Positions 43,746-52,736 are shown, numbered from the stretch's first letter. The stretch: 55,290 bases of DNA from Methanobacteriota archaeon (GCA_020347565.1 CP070732.1:1096433-1151722), one strand, 5' to 3'. The notes: a model not told the origin generated them from the letters alone. Made by a program: numbers and translations.

Positions 43746-45149
43746 ATGACTCATGAGATGAGTGGCGACCTGGAGCCTCTGTTCAACCCGGGGTCCGTGG
43801 CGGTAATCGGCGCCTCTGCCACGCCTGGGAAGATCGGCAACATCGTCTTTGCGAGTCTCAAGGGCGGGGGCCGAGAGGTTTTCCCGGTGAACCCGAACGA
43901 AACGGAGATCCTCGGGTCGAGGTGCTACGCCTCAGTCGCCGATGTCCCCTCGGAGATTGACCTCGCGTTGGTCGCCCTGCCGTCGAGCCTATCGGTCGAC
44001 TCTGTCAGGGACTGCGTGGACAAGGGCGTGAAGTTCATCGTGGTCGCATCTTCCGGCTTCGGCGAGGGCGGGGAAGACGGACGTGAGCTTGAGGCGCAGC
44101 TCGTGGAGGCGATTGCGGGCAGGGAGACGCGCATACTGGGACCGAACACGATGGGACTCTTCGTTCCCGGGACGGGGTTGGACACGCTGTTCGTCACCCC
44201 CGAGCGGAGCAGGAGGCCCAAAGCCGGACCTGTCGCCGTGGTCTCTCAGAGCGGCGCGGTGGCAATCTCCTTCCTCGAGAAGGCGGAGTCCGCCGGGATG
44301 GGCGTGTCCGCATGCGTCTGTCTCGGGAACAGATGCGATATCGATGAGTTGGAGCTGATCGACCACTTCGCTCTGGACGACGGAACGAAGTGCATAGCAT
44401 TGTATCTGGAGTCGTTCTCCGACGGCAGGGCGTTCGTGGGCCGTGCAGGCGAGGTCGCCCGCGAGAAACCCATAGTCCTCCTGAAGACGGGGAGGACGAC
44501 GGCGGGAGGGAGGGCGGCCAGGCTGCACACCGGGTCCTTGGCGGTCTCATCGGACGCAGTGGTGGAAGGCGCAATCAGACAGGCAGGCGTTGCCCGCGCT
44601 GCGGATGAGGAGGAGCTCGTCGACATCTCGACCGCGTTCTCCGCCCTCGGCCACGTGGACGGCGGAAGGGTGTGCGTCGTAGCCAGTGCGGGAGGGTTCG
44701 GCGTCATTGCAGCCGATTTCGTGGAGTCCGATACGGAACGCGACCTTCTGTCGATGGCGGAGCTGTCGGACTCCACCAGGGAGAGGCTCGGGGAGCTGAT
44801 GCCCGCGTTTGCCACGCCGTCCAACCCCGTGGACCTGACGGCAGGGGTGACAGATGACACGTATGACCAGGTTTTGGACACGCTGCAGGGCGACCCCGGT
44901 GTGGACGTCATTCTGATGTCCCTGGAGCTTCAGGCACCAGGCGTATCGACTGAGTTGATTGACATCGCGGCCCGAAGGGCGACGTTGGACCGAACCCCTA
45001 TCATTGCGACTGTGTCCGCCAAAGACCAGAGCGCCACACTGCGCCAGGTGACGGGATCAGGCGTCGTCGCATATCCCACGATGAGACGAAGCGTCCGCTC
45101 GATAGAGGCGCTGGTAGAAAGAGGGCGTTACCTCAGACGGTCCACCTGA
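43746..45149 (+). CDS. ADP-forming acyl-CoA synthetase, alpha subunit
   Basis: 467 residues. The CoA-binding Rossmann domain (residues 10-130: LFNPGSVAVIGASATPGKIG), the succinyl-CoA-ligase-like domains, and phospho-His in AARLHTGSLAVSSD match the alpha subunit of archaeal acetate-CoA ligase (ADP-forming), which makes ATP from acyl-CoA in peptide fermentation. The ATP-grasp beta subunit is not encoded next to it, so it must lie elsewhere. The start follows AGGCG weakly. Confidence 0.9.
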   Translation: MTHEMSGDLEPLFNPGSVAVIGASATPGKIGNIVFASLKGGGREVFPVNPNETEILGSRCYASVADVPSEIDLALVALPSSLSVDSVRDCVDKGVKFIVVASSGFGEGGEDGRELEAQLVEAIAGRETRILGPNTMGLFVPGTGLDTLFVTPERSRRPKAGPVAVVSQSGAVAISFLEKAESAGMGVSACVCLGNRCDIDELELIDHFALDDGTKCIALYLESFSDGRAFVGRAGEVAREKPIVLLKTGRTTAGGRAARLHTGSLAVSSDAVVEGAIRQAGVARAADEEELVDISTAFSALGHVDGGRVCVVASAGGFGVIAADFVESDTERDLLSMAELSDSTRERLGELMPAFATPSNPVDLTAGVTDDTYDQVLDTLQGDPGVDVILMSLELQAPGVSTELIDIAARRATLDRTPIIATVSAKDQSATLRQVTGSGVVAYPTMRRSVRSIEALVERGRYLRRST

Positions 45150-45239
45150 TATTGGTGTTTCTGGCCTCCGCCCACGTCCATCGCACGCCGATGGTATGTC
45201 ATGGACGGAACCATCAACACGGGAGTTTCGAACTTGTTT

Positions 45240-45380
45240 CTATCCGCCGATTCTGAATACCTTCGTGCCGCACTTCGGGCAAGTTCCCTTGGTGGCGGGC
45301 TTGCCGTTCTTCAGCTTGACCTTCTTGGCGTCCTTCATCTCGACAGACTTCTTGCACTTGACACAGTAGGCCTTGACCAA
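45240..45380 (-). CDS. DUF5679-like small zinc protein
   Basis: 46 residues from TTG 45380, preceded by GGTGGG: starts with MVKAYCVKCKKSVEMKDAKK and ends with CPKCGTKVFRIGG. Two CxxC knuckles form one zinc ribbon. DUF5679 occurs in many archaea and some bacteria; function unknown. The frame is open to 45491, but a TATA-like TTATTTATAT at 45412-45423 supports the shorter form. Confidence 0.88.
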   Translation of the reverse strand: MVKAYCVKCKKSVEMKDAKKVKLKNGKPATKGTCPKCGTKVFRIGG

Positions 45381-45411
45381 ATTCCCACCAGGCCTGTATC
45401 GTGTTGTACTG

Positions 45412-45423
45412 ATATAAATAACA
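45412..45423 (-). promoter_or_regulatory. TATA box of the DUF5679 gene
   Basis: TGTTATTTATAT on the minus strand is centred ~37 nt upstream of TTG 45380, giving a leader of about 10 nt that holds the GGTGGG site. Confidence 0.55.
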
Positions 45424-46154
45424 TCACGGTCCAGGCGGGGAATCAGGCTCGGCTCGGCCCGTTTCACCCGCGGACGCGGCGCCTTGTGCACCGGCCCCGC
45501 AGCTGAGAACAGTACGAGAAATATCGTCTGGAATGGGTTTGTGCCGGGGTCCTGGCCCCGGTCAACACGATCCTCTGCAGACCGTCTCTTCTACCCCTCC
45601 GTCAAGAAGTCGTGGGATTAGCCGGTCTTATGGCCGTAGAAGAGCCTTCTGATCATCGTCCGTTCCCTTCCGGGAGCAGCCTGATTGGTCCTTTCCAGCT
45701 GGATCTGTCTTGCCTTCATCAATGTCCTGCATGGGCTCACTCAATACACCTCCTCAAAGCGAAAGCTCTGGCGTCGGCCGCATTCATCTTGACCTTGGCC
45801 AGATACCTAATCGCGTGCTCGCGCTAGCCCCGAATCGAGGGGAGAAGATCTCTCAGGCGCTAGCTTCATTTCGAGCATTGCGATCAATCCCCCTGTATCC
45901 TCAGGGGTTATATGATGTTTGCGTCGATACGCCTTCATAGAATAGATTTAGAATAATAAAAAGCGAAATATTAAATGCGCACATTAGCGTATATCATATC
46001 TCCCTGCGGCCCGTTCCCACTTGCCTCTAGAGAAGCATGGACTGAAAATTATATAAATAATATGATACCTGCCTGTGTCTTAGGAAGACCTGCCCGGAGC
46101 CGCAGGAGCCTTCGACACGACGAATGCATGGGCCGTCCGAGCTCGGCCCGACGA
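45424..46154. other. Low-coding region between the DUF5679 gene and the mini membrane protein
   Basis: 731 bases with no convincing full-length gene. It contains a GC hairpin CCGGGG-TCCTGG-CCCCGG (about 45544-45561), two short overlapping minus-strand ORFs (45628-45744 and an upstream 27-codon frame ending at 45741), a CCCCTG...CAGGGG hairpin near 45892-45909 and AT-rich sequence at 45940-45980 and 46050-46065 with TATA-like elements. It may hold a gene remnant or a non-coding RNA; I cannot identify one. Confidence 0.45.
45628..45744 (-). CDS. Possible 38-residue ORF or gene remnant
   Basis: TTG 45744 follows GAGGAGGTGTA, a strong ribosome-binding site, and opens a frame starting MSEPMQDIDEGKTDPAGKDQ and ending KALLRP. 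The preceding frame (EHAIRYLAKVKMNAADARA then FALRRCIE, TGA at 45741-45743) overlaps its start. Both have protein-like composition but no recognised family. A one-base shift would join the upstream frame to the preceding MLEMKLAPERSSPLDSGLAR, so this could be a decayed gene. Confidence 0.3.
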   Translation of the reverse strand: MSEPMQDIDEGKTDPAGKDQSGCSRKGTDDDQKALLRP

Positions 46155-46274
46155 TCATCCTACCAAGGCAAAGGCTATGCCGATCACCGCGAACGCCATC
46201 ATTATGATCAGGAACAGGAAGAACACAGCCTTGCGCAGTATCATTCTGCCTGGGGTATCTCTGGCATCGCTCAT
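46155..46274 (-). CDS. 39-residue single-pass membrane protein
   Basis: ATG 46274 opens MSDARDTPGRMILRKAVFFL, followed by a continuous hydrophobic stretch (FLFLIIMMAFAVIGIAFALVG) to the stop at 46155. The product has a short polar N-terminus with two arginines and a lysine, then one membrane helix. A TATA-like TTGGTATATGG at about 46311-46321 would serve this gene and the divergent winged-helix gene. Function unknown. Confidence 0.55.
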   Translation of the reverse strand: MSDARDTPGRMILRKAVFFLFLIIMMAFAVIGIAFALVG

Positions 46275-46324
46275 AATTGTTCTCGGGCCTCAGCAGCGAT
46301 TCCTCACAATTTCCATATACCAAT

Positions 46325-47203
46325 ATGCTCATCCTGACTCTCGTGGGTATCGACGACATAAGGACGGTGACCAGCAAGGACAGGATCCTGCTGTATCTCT
46401 CCGACTTCACGCATCTGGCTGACAGATACGAGCTCCCCTGCGAAGTCACGCAGGAATCCATCGCCACAGCCACGGGGGTCCAGCGGAAACACCTCTCTCA
46501 GTATCTCAAGGACCTGACGTCATCGGGCTGTCTCATACAGAGGAAGGCTCACGTGAAGGGCATGAGGCAGAGGATGAACGGGTACTACTTGAGTCCGGTC
46601 GGCTATGCGAAGGCCACTGAACTCAAGGAAGCTCTGGCGGAGGTCGTCGTGCCCGTCAACACAAACAAGGGCGTCCAGGATATGCGACTGGACGAGATCG
46701 ACGAGGCGACATCCGTTCACATCACCTTCTGCGACATCGTGACTGAGGCGGTCACGAGCGGCCGTCTTGACATGGCGTCCTTGGAGAGCATCGAGACGAG
46801 AAGGCTTCGTGCCATCAGCGCGACGGACGCTGCGACTGAGGCATACAGAAGAGCTCTGGCGACCGCCTGGAGAGACGGGAAGGTCACCGCGACCGAGCGC
46901 TTCTTGATAGAGGAACTGAGGTCGACGCTGAAGGTCAGCGAGGAACAGCATCGGACGCTCGAAGCCGAGATCCTCAAGAAGCTGGCAGAGGACCACATGG
47001 AGTTCAGAAGGATCTATCGCAGCGTCCTCGAGATCGCCCTCTCCGACGGCGTCGTCGAGGGCCCGGAGGCGGATATCCTCGAGAGCCTCCGTCGAATGCT
47101 GCGCATATCGCAGGACGAGCACGATGAGATTCACAGAGACCTGGAGTACGAGATCTTCGGACCGGGCGGCCGTGAGAGCGCCGAGTTCGTCTCGGACAAC
47201 TGA
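46325..47203 (+). CDS. Winged-helix regulator with C-terminal TerB-like helical region
   Basis: 292 residues from ATG 46325. A GTG at 46343 fits leaderless translation from the CCATATACC TATA element, and a TTG at 46277 is also open. Residues ~15-100 form a winged helix (RILLYLSDFTHLADRYE, TQESIATATGVQRKHLSQYL, LIQRKAHVKGMRQRMNGYYL). Residues ~175-280 contain two repeats like ATAWRDGKVTATERFLIEEL and EIALSDGVVEGPEADILESL, in the style of TerB/EF-hand-like acid helical bundles (D-G-x-V-x-x-x-E). It may sense metal or stress; inferred. Confidence 0.75.
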   Translation: MLILTLVGIDDIRTVTSKDRILLYLSDFTHLADRYELPCEVTQESIATATGVQRKHLSQYLKDLTSSGCLIQRKAHVKGMRQRMNGYYLSPVGYAKATELKEALAEVVVPVNTNKGVQDMRLDEIDEATSVHITFCDIVTEAVTSGRLDMASLESIETRRLRAISATDAATEAYRRALATAWRDGKVTATERFLIEELRSTLKVSEEQHRTLEAEILKKLAEDHMEFRRIYRSVLEIALSDGVVEGPEADILESLRRMLRISQDEHDEIHRDLEYEIFGPGGRESAEFVSDN

Positions 47204-47208
47204 CCGCG

Positions 47209-48120
47209 TCAGACCGATATCGCCGCCGCCTTCCTGCCCGTTGTCCCCTCGATGAACGCGAAAGCCATCCGGGGGGTGTTGTGATGGTAGCCGACCGCGC
47301 CCTCCCTGTCTACCATTATGAGTCCCCCGAGGCCGCCCACCCTTTTGTTCAGATGCTCTACGGCATTGCGACACGCAGCGCATGAGTCCTGGAGCCCCGA
47401 CCGAATGTCTAGGGCCGTCTTGGAAAGCACCACAGCCATGATCTGCTCGCCCCAGCCTGTGGCCGACGCTGCGCCCACCTCGTCGTTGGCGTAGGCGCCG
47501 CAGCCGACTAAAGGCGAATCGCCCACCCGGCCAGCAAGCTTTCGCGGGATCCCGCCCGTCGAAGTGGCGCATGCGACATGGCCTTCGACATCCACCGCAC
47601 ACGCGCCCACGGTGTCGCCCTTGCCCGAGAAGTGCTCTCTGGTTCTGAGCACGCCCGTCCTGATGAACTCCCTGTAGTCCTCCAGCTCCCTGCCCACGAG
47701 GAGGTCCTCCTCTGCGCACTTCTCGAATCCTTTGGATGACGCGAACTCGAGCGCGCCCTCGCCGGCAAGCATCGAGTACTGTGTGCAGTCCATCACGGCT
47801 CGCGCGACCCTGACGGGGTTCCTGATCCTCTGAAGCGCTGCAACGGCTCCTGACCGGAGGTTGCCACCGTCCATCACTATGGCATCGAGCTCCACCTTGC
47901 CCGACTGGTTGAGGACGGACCCGACGCCCGCATCGAAGGTCGCGTCGTCCTCCATCGTGGCGACGGCCTCAACGACTGCGTCCATCGCTGAAGCTCCTGC
48001 AAGGAGCTCCTTGAACCCCGCGTCGGCCGCGGACTCGCAGCCTCTCACATGACCGTCGACGAGGTCATCTGGGATGCTCCAAGCTCCACCATGCACTATG
48101 ATCGACGGTTTCATCGGCAC
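47209..48120 (-). CDS. Isoaspartyl peptidase / L-asparaginase (Ntn-hydrolase, Thr type)
   Basis: 303 residues. The precursor is cut before the catalytic Thr in SGKGDTVGACAVDVEGHVAC. N-terminal IIVHGGAWSIPDD, GVGSVLNQSGKVELDAIVMDG and C-terminal GVGCGAYANDE-like (here PLVGCGAYANDEVGAAS) and RVGGLGGLIMVDREGAVGYHHN complete the family signature. It hydrolyses isoaspartyl peptides and asparagine. The start is ATG 48120 or an ATG two codons later. Convergent with the winged-helix gene. Confidence 0.92.
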   Translation of the reverse strand: MPMKPSIIVHGGAWSIPDDLVDGHVRGCESAADAGFKELLAGASAMDAVVEAVATMEDDATFDAGVGSVLNQSGKVELDAIVMDGGNLRSGAVAALQRIRNPVRVARAVMDCTQYSMLAGEGALEFASSKGFEKCAEEDLLVGRELEDYREFIRTGVLRTREHFSGKGDTVGACAVDVEGHVACATSTGGIPRKLAGRVGDSPLVGCGAYANDEVGAASATGWGEQIMAVVLSKTALDIRSGLQDSCAACRNAVEHLNKRVGGLGGLIMVDREGAVGYHHNTPRMAFAFIEGTTGRKAAAISV

Positions 48121-48145
48121 GCTATCGCGATGGGTCGCTAAATAC

Positions 48146-48409
48146 TTAGACGGCCAATTTGAAAACCCTGTCGTGCGGACGGACTCGGTCCTTTACCTTG
48201 ATGCCGACCGCCTGTCCAGTCGTCGCGCTCGGTACGGGCTGCCGGTCGATCTCCATCGATTCCACCTTCTGCTCGAAGTCCGTCGTGGCTCCCTTGATCC
48301 TGATCGTGTCGCCTATCGCGATAGGCCCTGACGATATCTCGATCGCAGCGACGGACGGCTTGGCGAAGAACTGCATCACAGTCCCAACTTCTGTCTCCTC
48401 GGGCATCAT
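48146..48409 (-). CDS. Translation elongation factor EF-Tu domain 2-like protein
   Basis: 87 residues forming one beta-barrel of the EF-Tu domain 2 type: VGTVMQFFAKPSVAAIEISS, IAIGDTIRIKGATTDFEQKV, and QAVGIKVKDRVRPHDRVFKL. It is a stand-alone family known in archaea and bacteria, annotated as translation elongation factor-like. It has no GTPase domain. It is 25 nt upstream of the asparaginase gene on the same strand, so the two are probably co-transcribed. Confidence 0.88.
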   Translation of the reverse strand: MMPEETEVGTVMQFFAKPSVAAIEISSGPIAIGDTIRIKGATTDFEQKVESMEIDRQPVPSATTGQAVGIKVKDRVRPHDRVFKLAV

Positions 48410-48614
48410 ATCCCCCGTTTCTAATCCGCGTCATCGTATATAGGTTTGCTTCGATTGATGCCGCGAAGGCCCGTTCCTCAGTGCGTTTCGCCGAGATTTC
48501 CACCCAGCACCACGCCTTCCCCGACGGCGGGTACGGGACCCCATATTCGCCATAAGTTCTAATATGCAGGAGTATTTCAGAATTCAGTATCGGTTCCGCA
48601 CCCGGGGATGCACG

Positions 48615-49937
48615 ATGGAAAACGCGCAGAAATCGTCTAGGCAGAGGCGAGGCGGCAGGAAGCCTGCCAGCCCCGTTCGATTCTCTGAGGAGATGCTCGC
48701 GGTGCTGAGCGACATCATGTCCGTCGAGAGCCAGGACGTGGTCCTGCGGAAGATAGCCGCCACCATATCCGACCTGTTCTCGATCAAGGCCCTCATAATC
48801 TGCGTCCTCGACGAGAACGAGGAAGTGTTCCGCGTGAGGGCCGCTCACGGATACGAGGAGAGCAAGATACCTACCATCATGAACATCACATACAGCCAGG
48901 AGACTGTCGTTCGGGACATGGACCCGAAGTTCAAGGTCGCGGACGAAGTGTATTTCGTCAGACCCGGGCCCGAGGACTTCCTGAAGTCGGACGAACCGCT
49001 CTACTTCGACGTCAAGGCGATAACCGCTCCGAGGGACAGCGACGACAAGTGGCATGAGCTAGACTATCTGAAGATGGTCTTCAGGGACAGGGAAGGCGCG
49101 ATCAACGGCTTCATCGAGATAGAGGAGCCCGAGTCCGCCAGGGCGATGGATGAGAGCACGATAGAGTCTCTAAGGGTGTTCGCGGAGCTCGCGGGTGTGG
49201 CCATACAGAACGCGAGGATGTACCAGAGCCAGGTGGAGATTGCCCAGAGGACGAGGTTTCTGGGCGACATAATCGCCCATGACATAAACAACTACAACCA
49301 GGCGGTGACGAGCTATCTTCAGATGGCGCTCTCAACGGACGTAGACCCAGAGAAGGCGGTCGCGTACCTCGAGAGGGCCACCAGCGCGGCCTGGGGCATA
49401 AACGAGCTCATACAGCGCGCGGACAGGCTCGCTCGCATCGAGGAGGAGGGTGCCAGGAACCTCGGGCCGGTGGACCTTGGCGAGGTGCTCAAGGAGAGCT
49501 CCGCTGAGGTGATGCGGTGGGCGAGCGACAAGGATGTGTCCATACGCCTCGACCTCGGGGACGAGCACTACTACGCCGCGGGCAACGAACTCGTGAACGA
49601 GATTTTCGTGAACATACTCGAGAACGCCGTCCAGTACGACCCGCATGAGCGTATATCGGTGACCGTTGGGATTGGTGAGTTCTTCATCGACTACAGGAGG
49701 TACTGGTGCGTCTCGATCGTCGATAACGGCATAGGGATACCAGACTCGAAGAAGAACCTCGTCTTCGGCCGACTCAGCGGGGGCACGAAGGGCCCGCCGG
49801 CACTGGGCCTGGGCTTGTCGATAGTCCGCGCCATCGTGGAGGCTTACCACGGCATGGTCTGGGTCGAGGACAGGGTGAAGGGGGAGCACTCGAAGGGCAG
49901 CGTGTTCAGGGTGGCGTTGCCCATGGCTTCCGTGTGA
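48615..49937 (+). CDS. Soluble GAF-domain histidine kinase
   Basis: 440 residues from ATG 48615 (MENAQKSSRQRRGG); the in-frame ATG at 48564 lies on top of a TATA-like element and is less likely. Residues ~25-205 form a GAF sensor (LSDIMSVESQDVVLRKIAAT to ELAGVAIQNARMYQSQ). His222 is in GDIIAHDINNYNQ, the same type as in the kinase-like protein at 13377. The ATPase domain has the N-box FVNILENAVQYD, G1 DNGIGIP and G2 GLGLSIVRAIVEAYHG. There is no membrane segment and no receiver next to it. Confidence 0.92.
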   Translation: MENAQKSSRQRRGGRKPASPVRFSEEMLAVLSDIMSVESQDVVLRKIAATISDLFSIKALIICVLDENEEVFRVRAAHGYEESKIPTIMNITYSQETVVRDMDPKFKVADEVYFVRPGPEDFLKSDEPLYFDVKAITAPRDSDDKWHELDYLKMVFRDREGAINGFIEIEEPESARAMDESTIESLRVFAELAGVAIQNARMYQSQVEIAQRTRFLGDIIAHDINNYNQAVTSYLQMALSTDVDPEKAVAYLERATSAAWGINELIQRADRLARIEEEGARNLGPVDLGEVLKESSAEVMRWASDKDVSIRLDLGDEHYYAAGNELVNEIFVNILENAVQYDPHERISVTVGIGEFFIDYRRYWCVSIVDNGIGIPDSKKNLVFGRLSGGTKGPPALGLGLSIVRAIVEAYHGMVWVEDRVKGEHSKGSVFRVALPMASV

Positions 49938-50023
49938 GACCTCCTGTGGTCGACACCGTCGCTCGCAGAGACCACGTGACAACTTTTTTCGTGCGCTCGA
50001 CTATAGGGGCCTGGTTGATCGTA

Positions 50024-50782
50024 ATGCAGCTGAAGGGCAAGGTAGCGCTCATAACTGGCGGTACGGAGGGCATGGGCCGCGCGACCGCCGAGGCGTTCCT
50101 GAGGGCTGGTGCGAAGGTCATGGTATCAGGTCGGTCATCTGACAAGGGAGATGTGGCGGTGAAGGCGCTCGCGGAGCTCGGCGAGATATCATTCGTCAAG
50201 GGCGATGTATCCGTGGCTGATGAGGCGGAGCGCATGGTGGAGGCGACGGTCGAGAGGTTCGGGCGTATCGACATCCTGTTCAACAACGCAGGGGTGTATT
50301 TGGAGAGAAGCGCCGATGAGACTACCGAAGAGGAGTGGGACAGGGTCCTGGACGTGAACCTCAAGGGCACGTTCCTCGTTTCCAGGTACACCGTTCCGTA
50401 CATGAAGCGCCAGGGCGGCGGGGTCATCATCAACAACTCGTCCGACGCCGGTCTTGTCGGCAACCCATCTTGCGCGGCCTATTGCGCGTCCAAGGGCGGC
50501 GTGACCATCCTCACCAAGGCGATGGCGCTCGACTACGCCAGGGACAACATACGTGTCAACTGTGTTAACCCCGCCGTGGTCGACACGCCTATGGTCGCGC
50601 GCGAAGTGGCTCGCGCTGACGACCCTGAAGAGTACACCGAGCAGATGAACATGGACCATCCCATCGGAAGGATAGGGCGACCGGAGGAGGTGGCGAAGGC
50701 CGTGCTCTTCCTCGCCTCCGACCACGCCTCGCTCATAACGGGGGCGGCGCTCTCGGTCGACGGAGGCGTGACGGCGCAGTGA
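50024..50782 (+). CDS. Short-chain dehydrogenase/reductase
   Basis: 252 residues from ATG 50024. Rossmann TGGTEGMGRATAEAF, FNNAGVY, catalytic Ser in INNSSDAGLVGN and YxxxK in AAYCASKGGVTILTKA, plus the C-terminal GAALSVDGG. It is a classical SDR of the FabG/3-oxoacyl reductase-like type; substrate unknown. The upstream open frame to 49934 overlaps the end of the kinase gene and is not conserved. Confidence 0.93.
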   Translation: MQLKGKVALITGGTEGMGRATAEAFLRAGAKVMVSGRSSDKGDVAVKALAELGEISFVKGDVSVADEAERMVEATVERFGRIDILFNNAGVYLERSADETTEEEWDRVLDVNLKGTFLVSRYTVPYMKRQGGGVIINNSSDAGLVGNPSCAAYCASKGGVTILTKAMALDYARDNIRVNCVNPAVVDTPMVAREVARADDPEEYTEQMNMDHPIGRIGRPEEVAKAVLFLASDHASLITGAALSVDGGVTAQ

Positions 50783-50806
50783 CGGCAGTCTTCCACAGGC
50801 ACGCGT

Positions 50807-51031
50807 CTATCCGTCCAGTGGTATGCCCAGCTCCTTGGCGCACTTCTCAGCGTACTCGCACCAGTCGAAGCAGCTGGGCTTCTTGTCCCTCACTATATGC
50901 CCACCACAATGATAGCATCTCAGCGATGTCTCGTTCGTGAACATCTCGACCGTCATCTTGCAGTGCGGACACTTGACGTCCTCTGGAATGGGCTCGACAA
51001 TGGAGATGGCGCCTGGGCATCTGGTGAACAT
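50807..51031 (-). CDS. Small cysteine-rich zinc protein, 74 residues
   Basis: CPHCKMTVEMFTNETSLRCYHC forms one zinc ribbon (residues ~21-42), followed by a second cysteine group SCFDWCEYAEKCAKELGIPL, which recurs at the end of many archaeal metal-binding proteins. ATG 51031. No membrane segment. It lies next to the ferritin-like gene, divergently. Function unknown; metal or redox handling would fit the neighbours. Confidence 0.75.
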   Translation of the reverse strand: MFTRCPGAISIVEPIPEDVKCPHCKMTVEMFTNETSLRCYHCGGHIVRDKKPSCFDWCEYAEKCAKELGIPLDG

Positions 51032-51155
51032 ATGTGTGCATCCTTTGATATCGCCAGGCTACTCATCGCTAAAAGAGGTATCCCCTAACCTGGAGGCCCT
51101 GTTTGGAAAAAGAGCTAAATCGGGAGATGGCTCTCACGTACACGGGTACTGAGCA

Positions 51156-51686
51156 TTGACAGGCGTGGTCGAAGAACAGATGACGATACTGCGAAACGCA
51201 ATCGGCATGGAGATCGAGGGCAAGAAGTTCTTCCGCAAGGTCGCGGAGCGCGCGAAGTATCCGCGCACAAAGGAGATGTTCGGGTCGCTCGTGAAGCAGG
51301 AGGAGAGGCACGTGCGAGTACTCGAGGAGGAGCTAGATAGGCTCCAGAGCGGCAAGGGCTGGATCGCTCCCTCTTCGATCAAGGAGACCGGCGCCTCCTC
51401 GGCGCCGCACGAGGTGTTTGAGGGAGCCAAGACCCAGGCGTCGGCGTTCGATCCGAAGTCCGGCGAGCTGGAAGCCATCAGGCTCGGGATGGACATAGAG
51501 AGACGTTCCATCGAGTACTACCGGCGTGCAGGGGACGAGGTGGGAAGCGAGGAGGCGAAGAGAGTCTTCAACTGGCTGGTCGGCGAGGAGGCTGGCCACC
51601 TGAGCATTCTGAAGGCGGAGCACGACATCCGCTCGAAGTCTGGCTTCTACTTCGACAACCCCGAGTTCAGCCTCGAGGTCATGTGA
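51156..51686 (+). CDS. Ferritin-like/rubrerythrin-type di-iron protein
   Basis: 176 residues from TTG 51156 (GTG four codons in is an alternative). Two helical pairs carry the di-iron ligands: GMEIEGKKFFRKVAERA, SLVKQEERHVRVLEEELDRL, GMDIERRSIEYYRRAGDEVG and NWLVGEEAGHLSILKAEHD (E...ExxH). The C-terminal rubredoxin domain of full rubrerythrins is absent, but a separate rubredoxin gene lies 1.1 kb away. It probably acts in peroxide defence or iron handling. Confidence 0.88.
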   Translation: MTGVVEEQMTILRNAIGMEIEGKKFFRKVAERAKYPRTKEMFGSLVKQEERHVRVLEEELDRLQSGKGWIAPSSIKETGASSAPHEVFEGAKTQASAFDPKSGELEAIRLGMDIERRSIEYYRRAGDEVGSEEAKRVFNWLVGEEAGHLSILKAEHDIRSKSGFYFDNPEFSLEVM

Positions 51687-51692
51687 GGCCGC

Positions 51693-52736
51693 TCAGCGGC
51701 CGTGGCACCGGATCCACTCCGCTATGAGCAGCAGGTCCGAAAGCACCGCATAGGCGGTTTGAGCGATCCACGGGTTCGTTTCGAGGACGGTGATGTCTCC
51801 CATCAGGTCCGTGGAGATGGTCAGTGCACTCGAAGTGCCATCCACTGCCCAGAAGAGGCTGCTGGAGTCCACTGCTTCGGGGGCGACGGTGGTGACCACC
51901 TCGGACCCCTTTCTCTCCGCTCTCGCCATGAGCTTCATCTTCTTGCCATCGGCCACAGCGGCGAGCAGGTCGTCGGAGCGGACGTCTCTGATCCCCGTTC
52001 TGTCTACCCTGTCCGGGGTGCTGGCTGCACCCATGAGGACGTTCGCGAGCGCAGTTATCTTCGCGGAGGCATCCCAGCCGTCGAGGTCCAGTGACGGGTC
52101 CGCCTCTGCGATGCCCCTTCTCTGTGTCTCCATGATCGCCTCTTCCATCGTGCTCCCGTTCGCCATCTCGGTCAGGACGTAGTTGGATGTGGCGTTGAGT
52201 ATGCCCTCGAGGCGCACTACCTCGCACCCCTGCAGGGTCTTCTCCGCGAGGTTGAATATCGGCGCCCCGTCCATGACAGTACCCTCGAACCGCAGCTTTA
52301 CGTCTCGGGACTTCGCAGTCGATTCCAACCTGTCGTAGGCGAACGCTATCGGTCCTTTGTTCGCCGTGATGGCATGCATCCTGCATTGCATCGCGTACGT
52401 GATATGGTCTATCGCCGGCTGTCCCGACTCGATGTCAAGCGTCGTGAGTTCCACAAGGACGTCGGCGTCGCAGTTGTCGATTATGTCCAGGGGTGCGAGG
52501 TCCACGGACTCCGGTCCGTAGTCCCTAAGCGTCCCATCCCCTTCGACGCAGCGCAGGGCCCTATCGAGGTCCAGGCCCCGGTCGGACATCAGGGAACCGC
52601 GTGAGCGGGTTGCTATAGCCAGGACTTCGACATCTAGGCCCTTGTCGCGGACGAGCCACTCGCGCTTGTGGAGCAGCAGCCTCGCGAACTCCTGGCCGAC
52701 GTTGCCGAACCCGACTATGGCGAGACGGAGAATCAT
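51693..52736 (-). CDS. hom: Homoserine dehydrogenase
   Basis: 347 residues. NAD(P)-binding AIVGFGNVGQEFARLL, VELTTLDIESGQPAIDHI, CRMHAITANKGPIAFAYDRL (catalytic Lys), EGILNATSNYVLTEM, GIAEADPSLDLDGWDASAKI. It reduces aspartate semialdehyde to homoserine, for threonine and methionine. It lacks an ACT domain and an aspartokinase fusion, as usual in archaea. Convergent with the ferritin-like gene; rubredoxin is 44 nt upstream on the same strand. Confidence 0.92.
   Translation of the reverse strand: MILRLAIVGFGNVGQEFARLLLHKREWLVRDKGLDVEVLAIATRSRGSLMSDRGLDLDRALRCVEGDGTLRDYGPESVDLAPLDIIDNCDADVLVELTTLDIESGQPAIDHITYAMQCRMHAITANKGPIAFAYDRLESTAKSRDVKLRFEGTVMDGAPIFNLAEKTLQGCEVVRLEGILNATSNYVLTEMANGSTMEEAIMETQRRGIAEADPSLDLDGWDASAKITALANVLMGAASTPDRVDRTGIRDVRSDDLLAAVADGKKMKLMARAERKGSEVVTTVAPEAVDSSSLFWAVDGTSSALTISTDLMGDITVLETNPWIAQTAYAVLSDLLLIAEWIRCHGR

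Noticed and set aside
45640..45700. SRP RNA-like words (CCGGAAGGGA on minus, GGGAGCAGCC on plus)
   Set aside because: The helix 8 consensus is not met in either orientation and there is no flanking pairing of the needed length.
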